Assembly: GCA_963843745.1 (NCBI GenBank)
Contig: CAWJLP010000005.1
Span: forward strand, 62,001-126,000
DNA length: 64,000 nt
Direction of reading: 5' to 3'
Origin: Trebonia sp963843745
GTDB taxonomy: Bacteria > Actinomycetota > Actinomycetes > Streptosporangiales > Streptosporangiaceae
The translations under genes were made by a program, and so were the position numbers. Below the pieces are notes generated by a model. That model saw nothing but the letters and a program-made list of their open reading frames with translations. It ran no database searches and was not told where the DNA came from. Positions 54,801-63,939 of the stretch are shown here, in pieces (within the stretch, counting starts at the first letter, position 1; every line of letters begins with the position of its first letter).

Positions 54801-56573
54801 TCAGGCCTCCGGCGAGGGCGGCGGCGCCGCGGGGGTGGCAGGGGCGGCGGGCGTGGCGTCGATGCCCGCCTCCTTGCGCTGCGCGGCGGTGATCGGGGTG
54901 GGCGCGCCGGTCAGCGGGTCGGACCCGGAGGCCGTCTTCGGGAAGGCGATCACGTCGCGGATCGTTTCCGCGCCCGCGAGCAGCATGATCACCCGGTCCC
55001 AGCCGAAGGCGATGCCGCCGTGCGGCGGCGGCCCGAACCTGAACGCGTCGAGCAGGAAGCCGAACTGGGCCTTCGCCTCCTCGGCGGACAGCCCGATCAC
55101 GTCGAACACCGCTTGCTGCATGGCCGACCGGTGGATACGGATCGACCCGCCGCCGATCTCGTACCCGTTGCACACGATGTCGTAGGCGTCCGCCAGCGCC
55201 TCGGCCGGGTCAGCCGCGAACCGGCCGTCCCATTCGGGCAGCGGCGCGGTGAACGGGTGGTGCACCGAGGTCCAGCCGCCCTCGCCGTCCTCCTCGAACA
55301 TCGGGGCGTCCACCACCCACAGGAACGACCACGCCGATTCGTCAATGAGCCCGCAGCGGCGGCCGATCTCCAGGCGGGCCGCGCCGAGCAGCTCCTGGGA
55401 CGCCCGGGCAGCGCCCGCCGCGAAGAACACGCAGTCTCCCGGCTCAGCCTGAACTGCCGCAGAGAGCCCCGTACGTTCCGGATCAGAAAGGTTTTTCGCC
55501 ACCGGACCGGAGATCTCGCGGTCGGGCCCGATCAGCGCGTACGCCAGCCCGCGCGCGCCACGCGACTTGGCCCAGTCCTGCCAGGCGTCGAGCTCGCGCC
55601 GGGTCTGCGACGCTCCGCCGGGCATCACGACCGCGCCGACATACGGCGCCTGGAACACCCGGAACTCGGTGCCGGCGAAGTACTTCGTCAGGTCGGTCAG
55701 CTCGACCCCGAACCGCAGGTCGGGCTTGTCCGACCCGTACCGGGCCATCGCGTCCGCGTAGGTCATCCGCTGGATCGGCCGCGGCACCTGGTAGCCGGTG
55801 ATCGTGCCCCACAGCGTGGCCACGATGTCCTCGGCGACCGCGATCACGTCCTCGCGGGTGACGAACGACATCTCCAGGTCGATCTGGGTGAACTCGGGCT
55901 GCCGGTCGCTGCGCAGGTCCTCGTCGCGGAAGCAGCGGGCGAGCTGGTAGTAACGCTCCAGGCCGCCGACCATCAGCAGCTGCTTGAACAGCTGCGGGGA
56001 CTGCGGCAGCGCGTACCAGTTGCCCGGGCGCAGCCGGACCGGGACGAGGAAATCGCGCGCGCCTTCCGGCGTGGAGCGGGTCAGGTACGGCGTCTCGACG
56101 TTCACGAACCTGTGGTCACGCATCACGTCGTTCAGCAGGTACGCGGCCTGCGACCTGATGCGCAGGTCACGGGCCATCTCCGCGCGCCTGATGTCGAGGT
56201 AGCGGTACTTGATCCTGATGTCCTCGCTGACGTCGGCGGCGCCCTCGATGGGGAACGGCAGCGGGTCGGCCTCGCTGAGCACCTCGACCGACTCGGCGAC
56301 GACCTCGATCGCGCCGGTGGGCAGCTCGGGGTTCTCGTTGCCCAGCGGCCGCTGGCGCACCTCGCCGGTCACCGTGACGCAGTATTCGGCCCGCAGCTCG
56401 TGGGCCACCGCCTCCTCGCCGCGCCACACCACCTGCACGACGCCGCTCGCGTCCCGCAGGTCGATGAACACGACGCCGCCGTGGTCGCGCCGCCGCGCCA
56501 CCCAGCCGGCGAGAACTACCCGCTCCCCCGCGTGTTCCGCACGCAGGGTCCCGGCCTCGTGCGTCCTTATCAC
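54801..56573 (-). CDS. aspS: aspartyl-tRNA synthetase (probably non-discriminating)
   Basis: 590 residues. N-terminal OB-fold (VVLAGWVARRRDHGGVVFIDLRD), class II core with motif 2 region YALPQSPQLFKQLLMVGGLERYYQLARCFRDEDLRSDRQPEFTQIDLEMSF, GAD insert and motif 3 GIAFGWDRVIMLL. In actinobacteria lacking AsnRS this enzyme also makes Asp-tRNA-Asn for amidation; I infer but cannot show it. GTG 56573 overlaps the hisS stop by GTGA. The tail is Pro/Ala-rich. Confidence 0.95.
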   Translation of the reverse strand: MIRTHEAGTLRAEHAGERVVLAGWVARRRDHGGVVFIDLRDASGVVQVVWRGEEAVAHELRAEYCVTVTGEVRQRPLGNENPELPTGAIEVVAESVEVLSEADPLPFPIEGAADVSEDIRIKYRYLDIRRAEMARDLRIRSQAAYLLNDVMRDHRFVNVETPYLTRSTPEGARDFLVPVRLRPGNWYALPQSPQLFKQLLMVGGLERYYQLARCFRDEDLRSDRQPEFTQIDLEMSFVTREDVIAVAEDIVATLWGTITGYQVPRPIQRMTYADAMARYGSDKPDLRFGVELTDLTKYFAGTEFRVFQAPYVGAVVMPGGASQTRRELDAWQDWAKSRGARGLAYALIGPDREISGPVAKNLSDPERTGLSAAVQAEPGDCVFFAAGAARASQELLGAARLEIGRRCGLIDESAWSFLWVVDAPMFEEDGEGGWTSVHHPFTAPLPEWDGRFAADPAEALADAYDIVCNGYEIGGGSIRIHRSAMQQAVFDVIGLSAEEAKAQFGFLLDAFRFGPPPHGGIAFGWDRVIMLLAGAETIRDVIAFPKTASGSDPLTGAPTPITAAQRKEAGIDATPAAPATPAAPPPSPEA

Positions 56574-57841
56574 TGCGTCCCTAGCCTCTCTATCAGCCAG
56601 TCCGCGGCTTGCGTCGCCGCCACGTCCTGCTGGTCACCAGTCTTGAGATCTTTTATCGAAACGGTCCCGGCGCGTCTCTCCTCCGCCCCGATGAGCACCG
56701 CGAAGGCAGCGCCCGACCGGTCCGCCGCGCGCAGCGCGCCCTTCAGCCCGCGGGCGCCGAAGGCCATGTCCGCGTTGACGCCCCGCCTCCGCAGGTTTGT
56801 CATCAGGGTCAGCACGTCCGCGTGCGCCTCGGCGCCGAGCGGCACGCCGAACACCTGGCAGGCGCTGGCGGCGGCCGGCTCGCCAGCAGCGGCGCGTTCG
56901 GCCTCCATGGCCAGCACGATCCTGTCGAGGCCGACCGCGAATCCGATGCCGGGCAGCGGCGGCCCGCCGATGTCCTCGGAGAGGCCGTCGTACCGGCCGC
57001 CGCCGCCGATGCCCGACTGGGCGCCGAGCAGCGCGTGGTCGAACTCGTACGTCGTGCGCGTGTAGTAGTCGAGGCCGCGGACCAGCCGCGGCGCGTCGGT
57101 GAACGGGATGCCGAGGTCGTCGAGCAGGCCGCGGACCGTGTCATAGTGCGCCTTGCACTCGGCGCACAGGTAGTCGGTCATGACCGGCGCGTTTTCCAGC
57201 TGCGCGCGGACCTCGGGGCGCTTGTCGTCGAGCACCCGCAGCGGGTTGATCTCGATCCGCTGCCTGGTCTCCTCGTCCAGGTCCAGCGCGCGGAGGAACT
57301 TCTGCAGCGCCTCGCGGTAGACGGGGCGGCAGGTCCTGTCGCCGAGGGAGTTCAGCAGCAGCGTGTACTGCCTGAGGCCGAGCGACTGGTAGGCGTCCCA
57401 CGCGACGGCGATCGTCTCGGCGTCGACCGCGGGGTCCTCGGTGCCGATCGCCTCCAGGTCGAACTGGTAGAACTGCCGGTACCGGCCGGCCTGGGGGCGC
57501 TCGTACCTGAAGGCGGGGCCGCTGGTCCACACCTTCACCGGCAGCGCGCCCTTGTGCAGGTTGTGCTCGAGCAGCGCGCGCAGCACGCCGGCGGTGAACT
57601 CGGGGCGCAGCGTGATCTCGCGGCCGCCGCGGTCGTGGAAGGAGTACATCTCCTTGCGCACCACGTCGCTGGATTCGCCGACGCCGCGGACGAACAGCGC
57701 GGTGTCCTCGAAGACCGCGGTCTCGACGGCGCCGTAGCAGGCGCGGCGGGCGGACGCGGCGAACGCCTCGCGGGCTTCCTCGAACAGCGCGCTGCGCGGC
57801 GGTAGGTATTCTGAGACCCCCTTGGGGGCCTGAAAGGCCAT
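56570..57841 (-). CDS. hisS: histidyl-tRNA synthetase
   Basis: 423 residues. Class II: PEFTAGVLRALL (motif 2 start region), RYERPQAGRYRQFYQFDLEAIG, the HisA motif LVRGLDYYTRTTYEF, GGGGRYDGL and motif 3 GIGFAVGLDRIVLAME, then the anticodon domain. ATG 57841 follows the MBL gene by 4 nt, so MBL-hisS-aspS are one unit. Confidence 0.96.
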   Translation of the reverse strand: MAFQAPKGVSEYLPPRSALFEEAREAFAASARRACYGAVETAVFEDTALFVRGVGESSDVVRKEMYSFHDRGGREITLRPEFTAGVLRALLEHNLHKGALPVKVWTSGPAFRYERPQAGRYRQFYQFDLEAIGTEDPAVDAETIAVAWDAYQSLGLRQYTLLLNSLGDRTCRPVYREALQKFLRALDLDEETRQRIEINPLRVLDDKRPEVRAQLENAPVMTDYLCAECKAHYDTVRGLLDDLGIPFTDAPRLVRGLDYYTRTTYEFDHALLGAQSGIGGGGRYDGLSEDIGGPPLPGIGFAVGLDRIVLAMEAERAAAGEPAAASACQVFGVPLGAEAHADVLTLMTNLRRRGVNADMAFGARGLKGALRAADRSGAAFAVLIGAEERRAGTVSIKDLKTGDQQDVAATQAADWLIERLGTQ

Positions 57842-57845
57842 GGTG

Positions 57846-58523
57846 TTACAGCCCCCTTTGGGCTGGCTCGAGTCCGGTCAGGAACGGGTTGGTCCTGCGC
57901 TCGGCGCCGACGGTGGTCTGCGGGCCGTGGCCGGGCAGCACGACCGTCTCGTCGGGCAGGGTCAGCGTGCGGGCGAGCGACTTCAGCATCGTGGCGTGGT
58001 CGCCGCCGGGCAGGTCGGTGCGGCCGATCGAGCCGGCGAACAGCAGGTCCCCGCTGAACAGCGCGTCCAGGTCGTCCGCGCCGCCGCGGAAGGTCACCGA
58101 ACCCGGCGTGTGACCGGGGACATGGCCCGCGGTGAGCTCCACGCCCGCCAGCTCCAGCGTCGCGCCGTCGGTGAGCTCGCGCACGTCGTCAGGCTCGGTG
58201 AACGTGATCCCGCCGAAGAGCTCCTGGCCCACGTTGAGCGCCAGCCCGCTGGCCGGGTCGGCGAGCAGGCCGCGGTCCGCCGGATGGATCCAGGCCGGGA
58301 TGCCCTTGGCGCCGCACACCGGCCCGACCGACCACACGTGGTCGATGTGACCGTGCGTGAGCAGCACAGCGACAGGCTTCAGGCGGTAGCGGGCGAGGAG
58401 CTCCTCGATCCCGCGCTCCGCGTCCTGGCCGGGGTCGATGATCACGCACTCCTCGCCGGGCGCGGGCGCCACGATATAGCAGTTGGCGGCGAACGCGCCC
58501 GCGGGAAAACCGGTGACTAGCAC
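57846..58523 (-). CDS. MBL-fold metallo-hydrolase
   Basis: 225 residues. Glyoxalase II-like: LLTHGHIDHVWSV (HxHxDH), AGHVPGHTPGSV (His), FSGDLLFAG (bridging Asp) and VLPGHGPQTT (His). Small single-domain hydrolases of this type sit beside hisS and the cyclophilin gene in Streptomyces. Substrate unknown. GTG start; divergent from the cyclophilin gene. Confidence 0.9.
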   Translation of the reverse strand: MLVTGFPAGAFAANCYIVAPAPGEECVIIDPGQDAERGIEELLARYRLKPVAVLLTHGHIDHVWSVGPVCGAKGIPAWIHPADRGLLADPASGLALNVGQELFGGITFTEPDDVRELTDGATLELAGVELTAGHVPGHTPGSVTFRGGADDLDALFSGDLLFAGSIGRTDLPGGDHATMLKSLARTLTLPDETVVLPGHGPQTTVGAERRTNPFLTGLEPAQRGL

Positions 58524-58552
58524 GCAGACAGGCTACCGACTCGGTGCGCTGC

Positions 58553-58621
58553 GCAGCGAACCGATAACAGTATGGCCAAGTGCGCCGCGAACAGGGCGGC
58601 GAAGTGCAGCGAACCGATAAC
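58553..58621. promoter_or_regulatory. 16-bp direct repeats in the MBL-cyclophilin divergent region
   Basis: GCAGCGAACCGATAAC occurs exactly twice (58553-58568 and 58606-58621), 53 bp apart (about five helical turns), in the 206-bp region between the divergent starts. Spacing and position suggest a regulator binding site. Confidence 0.6.
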
Positions 58622-58729
58622 GACGGTACCGCTGCGCGCTGCCGGCGGGTACGATGCGCGAACGATCGTGCGCTAACGCCGCCATCGCGGACGTTACCGG
58701 CGGACAGGAAAGCAGGAGGTCAGGGAGCC

Positions 58730-59575
58730 TTGGCGGGCAGTAAAGAGCGTCAGCGACAGCGTGCGCGCGAACGCCACGAGCGGCAGCGGGAGGAGCGCCG
58801 TCAGCGGCAGCAGCAGCTCCGCAAGCGGCTGAGCATCGGCGCCGTTGTCGTCCTGGTCCTCGGGCTGGCCGCGGGCCTGTCGCTGGTGTTCGTCGGCGGG
58901 TCGACGCCGGCCGCGAAGAGCAAGCCCAAGGCGACCGCCTCGGCGCCGGCTACCAGTTCCGCGTCCGCGGTCGCCGAGCCCGCGCACCACTGCACCTATA
59001 CGACCACGGGCAGCGGTAAGCCGAGCATGCCGACGGCTTCGCCGGATTACAACGCCAGCTATACGGCGACGATCAACACCAACCTCGGCAAGATCGGTAT
59101 CACCCTGCTTAACTCGAAGGCGACCTGCACGGTGAACTCGTTCGCCCACCTGGCCGAGACGAATTTCTTCAATAACACCCAGTGCTGGCGGGTGTCCAAC
59201 AGCGGTGGCCTTTACCTGCTCCAGTGCGGCGACCCGACGGCCACCGCGAACGCTAAGCTGTCCTGCTCATCCAGCACGCTCGGATCCGGCGGCCCCGGGT
59301 ACCAATTCGCCGACGAAAACCTGAAGGGCGCGACATATCCCGCGGGGACCGTCGCCATGGCCACTGGTGGCGCGAACACAAACGGCAGCCAGTTCTTCCT
59401 TGTGTTCAAGAACACAACTCTGCCGGCTAGCTACACGCCGTTCGGGAAAATTACGTCAGGTCTAGATATTCTCCAGAATGTGGCTAAAGCTGGTACTTCC
59501 TGCACTATTCAGGCCGGCGGGGGCGTACCCAAGGAGAAGGTCATCATCAACAGCGTGACGGTCAAGCAGAGCTGA
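58730..59575 (+). CDS. membrane-anchored cyclophilin-type peptidylprolyl isomerase
   Basis: 281 residues from TTG 58730 (AGGAGG and GGGAG upstream). A basic coiled N-terminus (KERQRQRARERHERQREERRQRQQQ) is followed by one membrane helix (SIGAVVVLVLGLAAGLSLVFVG), a Ser/Ala linker and the cyclophilin domain (about 110-281): HLAETNFFNNTQCWRV, GTVAMATGGANTNGSQFFLVF and FGKITSGLDIL. Assists proline isomerisation of exported proteins outside the membrane. Same position as in Streptomyces next to rel. Confidence 0.92.
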   Translation: MAGSKERQRQRARERHERQREERRQRQQQLRKRLSIGAVVVLVLGLAAGLSLVFVGGSTPAAKSKPKATASAPATSSASAVAEPAHHCTYTTTGSGKPSMPTASPDYNASYTATINTNLGKIGITLLNSKATCTVNSFAHLAETNFFNNTQCWRVSNSGGLYLLQCGDPTATANAKLSCSSSTLGSGGPGYQFADENLKGATYPAGTVAMATGGANTNGSQFFLVFKNTTLPASYTPFGKITSGLDILQNVAKAGTSCTIQAGGGVPKEKVIINSVTVKQS

Positions 59576-59630
59576 GCAACACATGGCGCCCTGAAGGACG
59601 GGCGCACACAAGAACCACAGGAGGTTCGCC

Positions 59631-60869
59631 GTGACCACCGCCAACGATCCGTGGGGCCGGGTAGACGACGACGGGACGGTCTACGTGCGTACGGCCGATG
59701 GCGAGCGGGTGATCGGCTCGTGGGCGGCGGGGAGCCCGGAAGAGGCGCTCGTGTTCTTCCGGCGGAAGTACCAGTCGATCGAAACCGAGGTCGCGCTCAT
59801 CGAGCAGCGGATGTCCGCCACCGAGATCGCGCCCGCGCAGGCCCAGGCGACCGTGCAGCGGCTGCTGCAGACCGTGGCGGAGGCCAACTGCATCGGTGAC
59901 CTGGACAGCCTGCGGGTGCGCCTCGAGGGGCTGACGACCGCGGTGGACCAGCGCCGCGAGGAAGTCAAGGCGGCCCGCGAGCACCAGCGCCAGGAGGCGC
60001 GCGAAATCAAGGAGCGGATCGTCGCCGAGGCCGAGCAGATCGCCGCCGAGGCCACGCACTGGAAGGCGAGCGGCGAGCGGATGGCCGAGCTGCTCGAGGA
60101 GTGGAAGGCCGCGCCGCACGCCGACCGGGCGGTCGAGGCCCTGCTGTGGAAGCGGCTGTCCGCGGCGCGCAACGCCTTCACCAAGCGGCGCAAGTCCTAC
60201 TTCGCGTCCCTGGAAGCCGAGCGGGAGTCGGTCAGGATCCGCAAGGAGAAGCTGGTCGAAGAGGCCGAGGCCCTGCAGGACTCGACCGACTGGGGCCCCA
60301 CCACGTCGGCCTACCGCGAGCTGATGCGGCAGTGGAAGGAGGCCGGCCGGGCCGGCCGGGATTCGGAGGCGGAACTGTGGAAGCGGTTCCGCGACGCCCA
60401 GGACAAGTTCTTCGCCGCCAGGACCGAGGTGTTCGCGGCCAAGGAAACCGAGCTCCGCTCGCACGCCGCGGTCAAGGAGCAGCTCCTCGCCGAGGCGCAG
60501 GCCCTCCTGCCGGTCACCGACGTGCGTACGGCCCGCACGACGCTGCGCTCGATCCAGGAACGCTGGGAGCAAGCCGGGTCGGTGCCCCGTGACTCCCGCG
60601 AGCAGCTCGAATCCGGCCTGCGCCGTGTGGAAGAGGCGGTCCGCCGCGCGGAAGAAAACCAGTGGCGCAAGTCGAACCCCGAGGCCCTGGCCCGCGCCGA
60701 AGGCACGGTCAACCAGCTCCGCGCGGCGATCACGTCCCTGGAAGCCCAGCTAGCCCGCGCCCGCGAGCGCGGTGATCAGTCCGCCATCAGCAAGGCAGAA
60801 GAAGCCCTCGAGGCGCGCCGCTCCTGGCTAGAGGAAGCCGAGCGCACGCTGGCGGAGTTCAGCAGCTAG
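59631..60869 (+). CDS. DUF349 domain-containing protein
   Basis: 412 residues, almost wholly helical and highly charged. Contains repeated DUF349 units (each with a WK, LWKRF/LWKRL and FFAAR-type core: EALLWKRLSAARNAFTKRRKSYFASLEAERE; EAELWKRFRDAQDKFFAARTEVFAAKE; TLRSIQERWEQAGSVPRDSREQLESGLRRVEEAV) joined by coiled coils. Cytoplasmic; function unresolved, though linked with stress or stringent-response genes by position next to rel. GTG 59631 is preceded by CAGGAGG. Confidence 0.92.
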   Translation: MTTANDPWGRVDDDGTVYVRTADGERVIGSWAAGSPEEALVFFRRKYQSIETEVALIEQRMSATEIAPAQAQATVQRLLQTVAEANCIGDLDSLRVRLEGLTTAVDQRREEVKAAREHQRQEAREIKERIVAEAEQIAAEATHWKASGERMAELLEEWKAAPHADRAVEALLWKRLSAARNAFTKRRKSYFASLEAERESVRIRKEKLVEEAEALQDSTDWGPTTSAYRELMRQWKEAGRAGRDSEAELWKRFRDAQDKFFAARTEVFAAKETELRSHAAVKEQLLAEAQALLPVTDVRTARTTLRSIQERWEQAGSVPRDSREQLESGLRRVEEAVRRAEENQWRKSNPEALARAEGTVNQLRAAITSLEAQLARARERGDQSAISKAEEALEARRSWLEEAERTLAEFSS

Positions 60870-61455
60870 CCCCACATTGGCGGTCGATGGGCCATCGCCC
60901 CCCCTCTTAGGGGTCGATGGCCCATCGACCCCCTTCGGGCGCTGCGGCGGTGTGATACGCGGTGCCTGAGGGAAGCGTGGGGGGCTCCCTGTCCACCGCA
61001 CCTGTCGATTGCCCAATCCACCCGGTCTATCGGTACGTGCCAATGCCCAACACGCCGCCGCCTCACGATCGGGGCGGCGTACGGCCTTTGAGCCTTACGG
61101 CATCGCGTATCCGGGCGGGCCTGCCCCGGCCGCAGGCGTTCCGCGACGATGGTGGATCGAAAAGGCCCGCCCAGGGCACCTAACGATCCACCATCGTCCC
61201 GGCCGGCCCTGGGCCGCGCCCGGCGCTGCCCCGTCAATCCCGCAGTCCCCAGCCGCACCACGATCGAATAAACGTTGAACACCCGGCCGGCAGACAGCGC
61301 GGGCAGGTCTTTCAGCGCTACCGCAGAGCAGCCCCGGCCGCGAGGCAGTGTCGTTCGGTGCCCGGCGACGGGCGCCGATGTGACGCGGTGACCACCACCA
61401 AGCCCACGCGCGGTGCCGGTGGAGGGGTAGTGATGGCGGCGCGGCGCTGGGGAGG
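60870..61455. other. convergent DUF349-rel gap with palindromes
   Basis: 586 bp without a supportable gene. Two near-identical palindromes GGTCGATGGSCCATCG(A)CC lie in tandem (60882-60899 and 60912-60930), probably terminators for DUF349. Further on is a 15-bp perfect inverted repeat GACGATGGTGGATCG (61145-61159 with 61184-61198) with a 24-nt loop. No T-tracts follow, so termination is by inference. Confidence 0.7.
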
Positions 61456-63939
61456 TCAGTTCTGCATGCGGTAGACGTCGTAGACGCCGTCGACGCCGCG
61501 GACCGCCCGGAGGACGTCGCCTAGGTGCTTCGGGTCGCCCATTTCGAAGCTGAAGCGGCTGATCGCTACCCGGTCTCTCGTGGTGGTCACCGACGCGGAC
61601 AGGATGTTCACGTGCTGGTCGGACAGCACTCGCGTGACGTCAGAGAGCAGGCGGGTGCGGTCGAGCGCCTCGACCTGGATCGCGACGAGGAACACCGAGG
61701 CGTCGGACGGCGCCCAGTGCACCGTGACCATGCGCTCGCGCTGGGTCTGGGTGAGATGCTGCAGGTTCACGCAGTCCACGCGGTGCACGGAGACCCCGTG
61801 GCCGTGCGTGACGAAGCCCTGGATCTCGTCGCCGGGCACCGGTGTGCAGCACTTGGACAGCCGCACCCACACGTCGGTCGCGCCCTCGACTTCCACGCCC
61901 GAGTCGGTCGCCGTGTGTGTCGGCTGGCGGAGCACCTGCGGGATCGGTGTCGCCTCGGCCAGGTCGTCCTGCTCGCCGGCGCCGCCGACCGCGCGGACCA
62001 GCTTGGCGACGACCGACTGGGCGCTGATCCGGCCCTCGCCGACCGCGGCGTAGAGCCCGGACAGGTCGTTGTAGTGCAGGTCCCTGGCGATCTCGCGCAG
62101 CATGTCCGCGCTCGTCAGCCGCTGCAGCGGCAGGGCCTGCTTGCGCATCACCTTGGCGATCTGGTCCTTGCCGGCCTCGACGGCCGCTTCCCTGCGCTCC
62201 TTGGAGAACCACTGCCTGATCTTGTTCCTGGCCCTGGCGCTCTTGACGAAGTTGAGCCAGTCCCTGTTCGGGCCGGCCTCCTGCGCCTTGGAGGTGAAGA
62301 TCTCCACGGTGTCGCCGTTGTCGAGCGTGGACTCCAGCGCCACCAGGCGGCCGTTCACCCGGGCGCCGATCGTGCGGTGCCCGATCTCGGTGTGGATGGC
62401 GTACGCGAAGTCGACAGGGGTCGCGTCCTGCGGGAGTGCGATCACCTCGCCGCGCGGGGTGAACACGTAGACTTCGGCGCCGGCGAGGGCGAAGCGCAGC
62501 GAGTCGAGGAACTCCGCCGGGTCTTCGGTCTCCCGCTGCCAGTCCACGAGCTGGCGCAGCCAGTCCATCTCGTTGGCGTCGGCTTTCCCCGACCCGTTCT
62601 TGGCGTCGCGCGTCACGGCCGGGCCGTACGCGACCATGTCTTCCTTGTACTTCCAGTGCGCGGCGACGCCGTACTCGGCGCGCTTGTGCATGCCCCAGGT
62701 GCGGATCTGCAGCTCGACCGGCTTGCCGCCGGGGCCGATGACCGTCGTGTGCAGCGACTGGTACATGTTGAACTTCGGCATCGCGATGTAGTCCTTGAAC
62801 CGGCCGGGGACCGGGTTCCACCGCGCGTGGATCGTGCCGAGCGCCGCGTAGCAGTCCCGCACCGAGTCGACGAGGACCCTGATGCCGACCAGGTCGTAGA
62901 TGTCGTCGAAGCCGACGTTGCGGGCGATCATCTTCTGGTATACGGAGTAGTAGTGCTTCGGGCGGCCGGTCACGGTGCCCTTGATCTTCGCCTCGCGCAG
63001 GTCGCCCTGCAGGTCCGCGACGACCTCCTGGAGGAACACGTCGCGGCGCGGGGCGCGCTGCGCGACCAGCCGCGCGATCTCGTCGTAGCGCTTGGGGTAC
63101 ATCGTCGCGAACGCGAGGTCCTCGAGCTCCCACTTGACCGTGTTCATGCCGAGCCGGTGCGCGAGCGGGGCGAAGATCTCCAGCGTCTCGCGGGACTTGC
63201 GCACCTGCTTCTCCCGTGACAGGTAGCGCAGCGTCCGCATGTTGTGCAGCCGGTCGGCGAGCTTGATCACGAGCACCCGGATGTCCCGCGACATCGCGAC
63301 GACCATCTTGCGGACCGTCTCCGCCTCGGCCGACTCGCCGTACTTGACCTTGTCCAGCTTGGTCACGCCGTCCACCAGCGCGGCCACGTCCTCGCCGAAC
63401 TCACCGCGCAGTTCGACCAGCGTGTAGGGCGTGTCCTCCACGGTGTCGTGCAGCAGCGCGGCGCAGATCGTCTCGGTGTTCATGCCGAGCTCGGCGAGGA
63501 TCGTCGCGACCGCCAGCGGATGCGTGATGTACGGGTCGCCGCTCTTGCGCTTCTGGTCGCGATGCCAGTGGGCGGCGACCTCGTAGGCGCGCTCCACCGT
63601 CCGCACGTCGGCCTTCGGGTGGGTGGCGCGGATGGTCTTCATGAGGGGTTCGAGTACAGGGTTCACACCGGGCCCCCGCTGGGCTCCGAGCCTCGCGAGG
63701 CGACGGCGCACGCCGACTCCTGGCGGGGCGGCCGACGGCTGGGCCGCCGACCCATTTTCCTGGCGTTCCGGGCCTTGCGGGCGCGCTGGCGCCTGGGCGC
63801 GCTCAGGCGCGCCGTCACGCGGCGCGGTCGCCGTTGCCTGGTCCGTGTCTCCGGGAGCTTGCCCGGCAAGCTCCACCGTGTCCTCGATCCGGGCAGTGTC
63901 GGCGCCGGCCGTGGTGGTCGTCATCACATCACCGGCCAC
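61456..63939 (-). CDS. relA: bifunctional (p)ppGpp synthetase/hydrolase
   Basis: 827 residues from GTG 63939 (GAGGAGC upstream; ATG 63954 is the alternative). A disordered N-terminus of about 95 residues precedes the HD hydrolase (LLHDTVEDTP; VIKLADRLHNMRTL), the synthetase with RPKHYYSVYQKM and the FDDIYDLVGIRVLV block, TGS (FTPRGEVIALPQDATPVDFAYAIHT), a zinc-finger-like region (KCCTPVPGD) and a C-terminal ACT domain. Makes and degrades (p)ppGpp in response to uncharged tRNA. Both active centres look intact. Confidence 0.96.
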   Translation of the reverse strand: MAGDVMTTTTAGADTARIEDTVELAGQAPGDTDQATATAPRDGAPERAQAPARPQGPERQENGSAAQPSAAPPGVGVRRRLARLGAQRGPGVNPVLEPLMKTIRATHPKADVRTVERAYEVAAHWHRDQKRKSGDPYITHPLAVATILAELGMNTETICAALLHDTVEDTPYTLVELRGEFGEDVAALVDGVTKLDKVKYGESAEAETVRKMVVAMSRDIRVLVIKLADRLHNMRTLRYLSREKQVRKSRETLEIFAPLAHRLGMNTVKWELEDLAFATMYPKRYDEIARLVAQRAPRRDVFLQEVVADLQGDLREAKIKGTVTGRPKHYYSVYQKMIARNVGFDDIYDLVGIRVLVDSVRDCYAALGTIHARWNPVPGRFKDYIAMPKFNMYQSLHTTVIGPGGKPVELQIRTWGMHKRAEYGVAAHWKYKEDMVAYGPAVTRDAKNGSGKADANEMDWLRQLVDWQRETEDPAEFLDSLRFALAGAEVYVFTPRGEVIALPQDATPVDFAYAIHTEIGHRTIGARVNGRLVALESTLDNGDTVEIFTSKAQEAGPNRDWLNFVKSARARNKIRQWFSKERREAAVEAGKDQIAKVMRKQALPLQRLTSADMLREIARDLHYNDLSGLYAAVGEGRISAQSVVAKLVRAVGGAGEQDDLAEATPIPQVLRQPTHTATDSGVEVEGATDVWVRLSKCCTPVPGDEIQGFVTHGHGVSVHRVDCVNLQHLTQTQRERMVTVHWAPSDASVFLVAIQVEALDRTRLLSDVTRVLSDQHVNILSASVTTTRDRVAISRFSFEMGDPKHLGDVLRAVRGVDGVYDVYRMQN

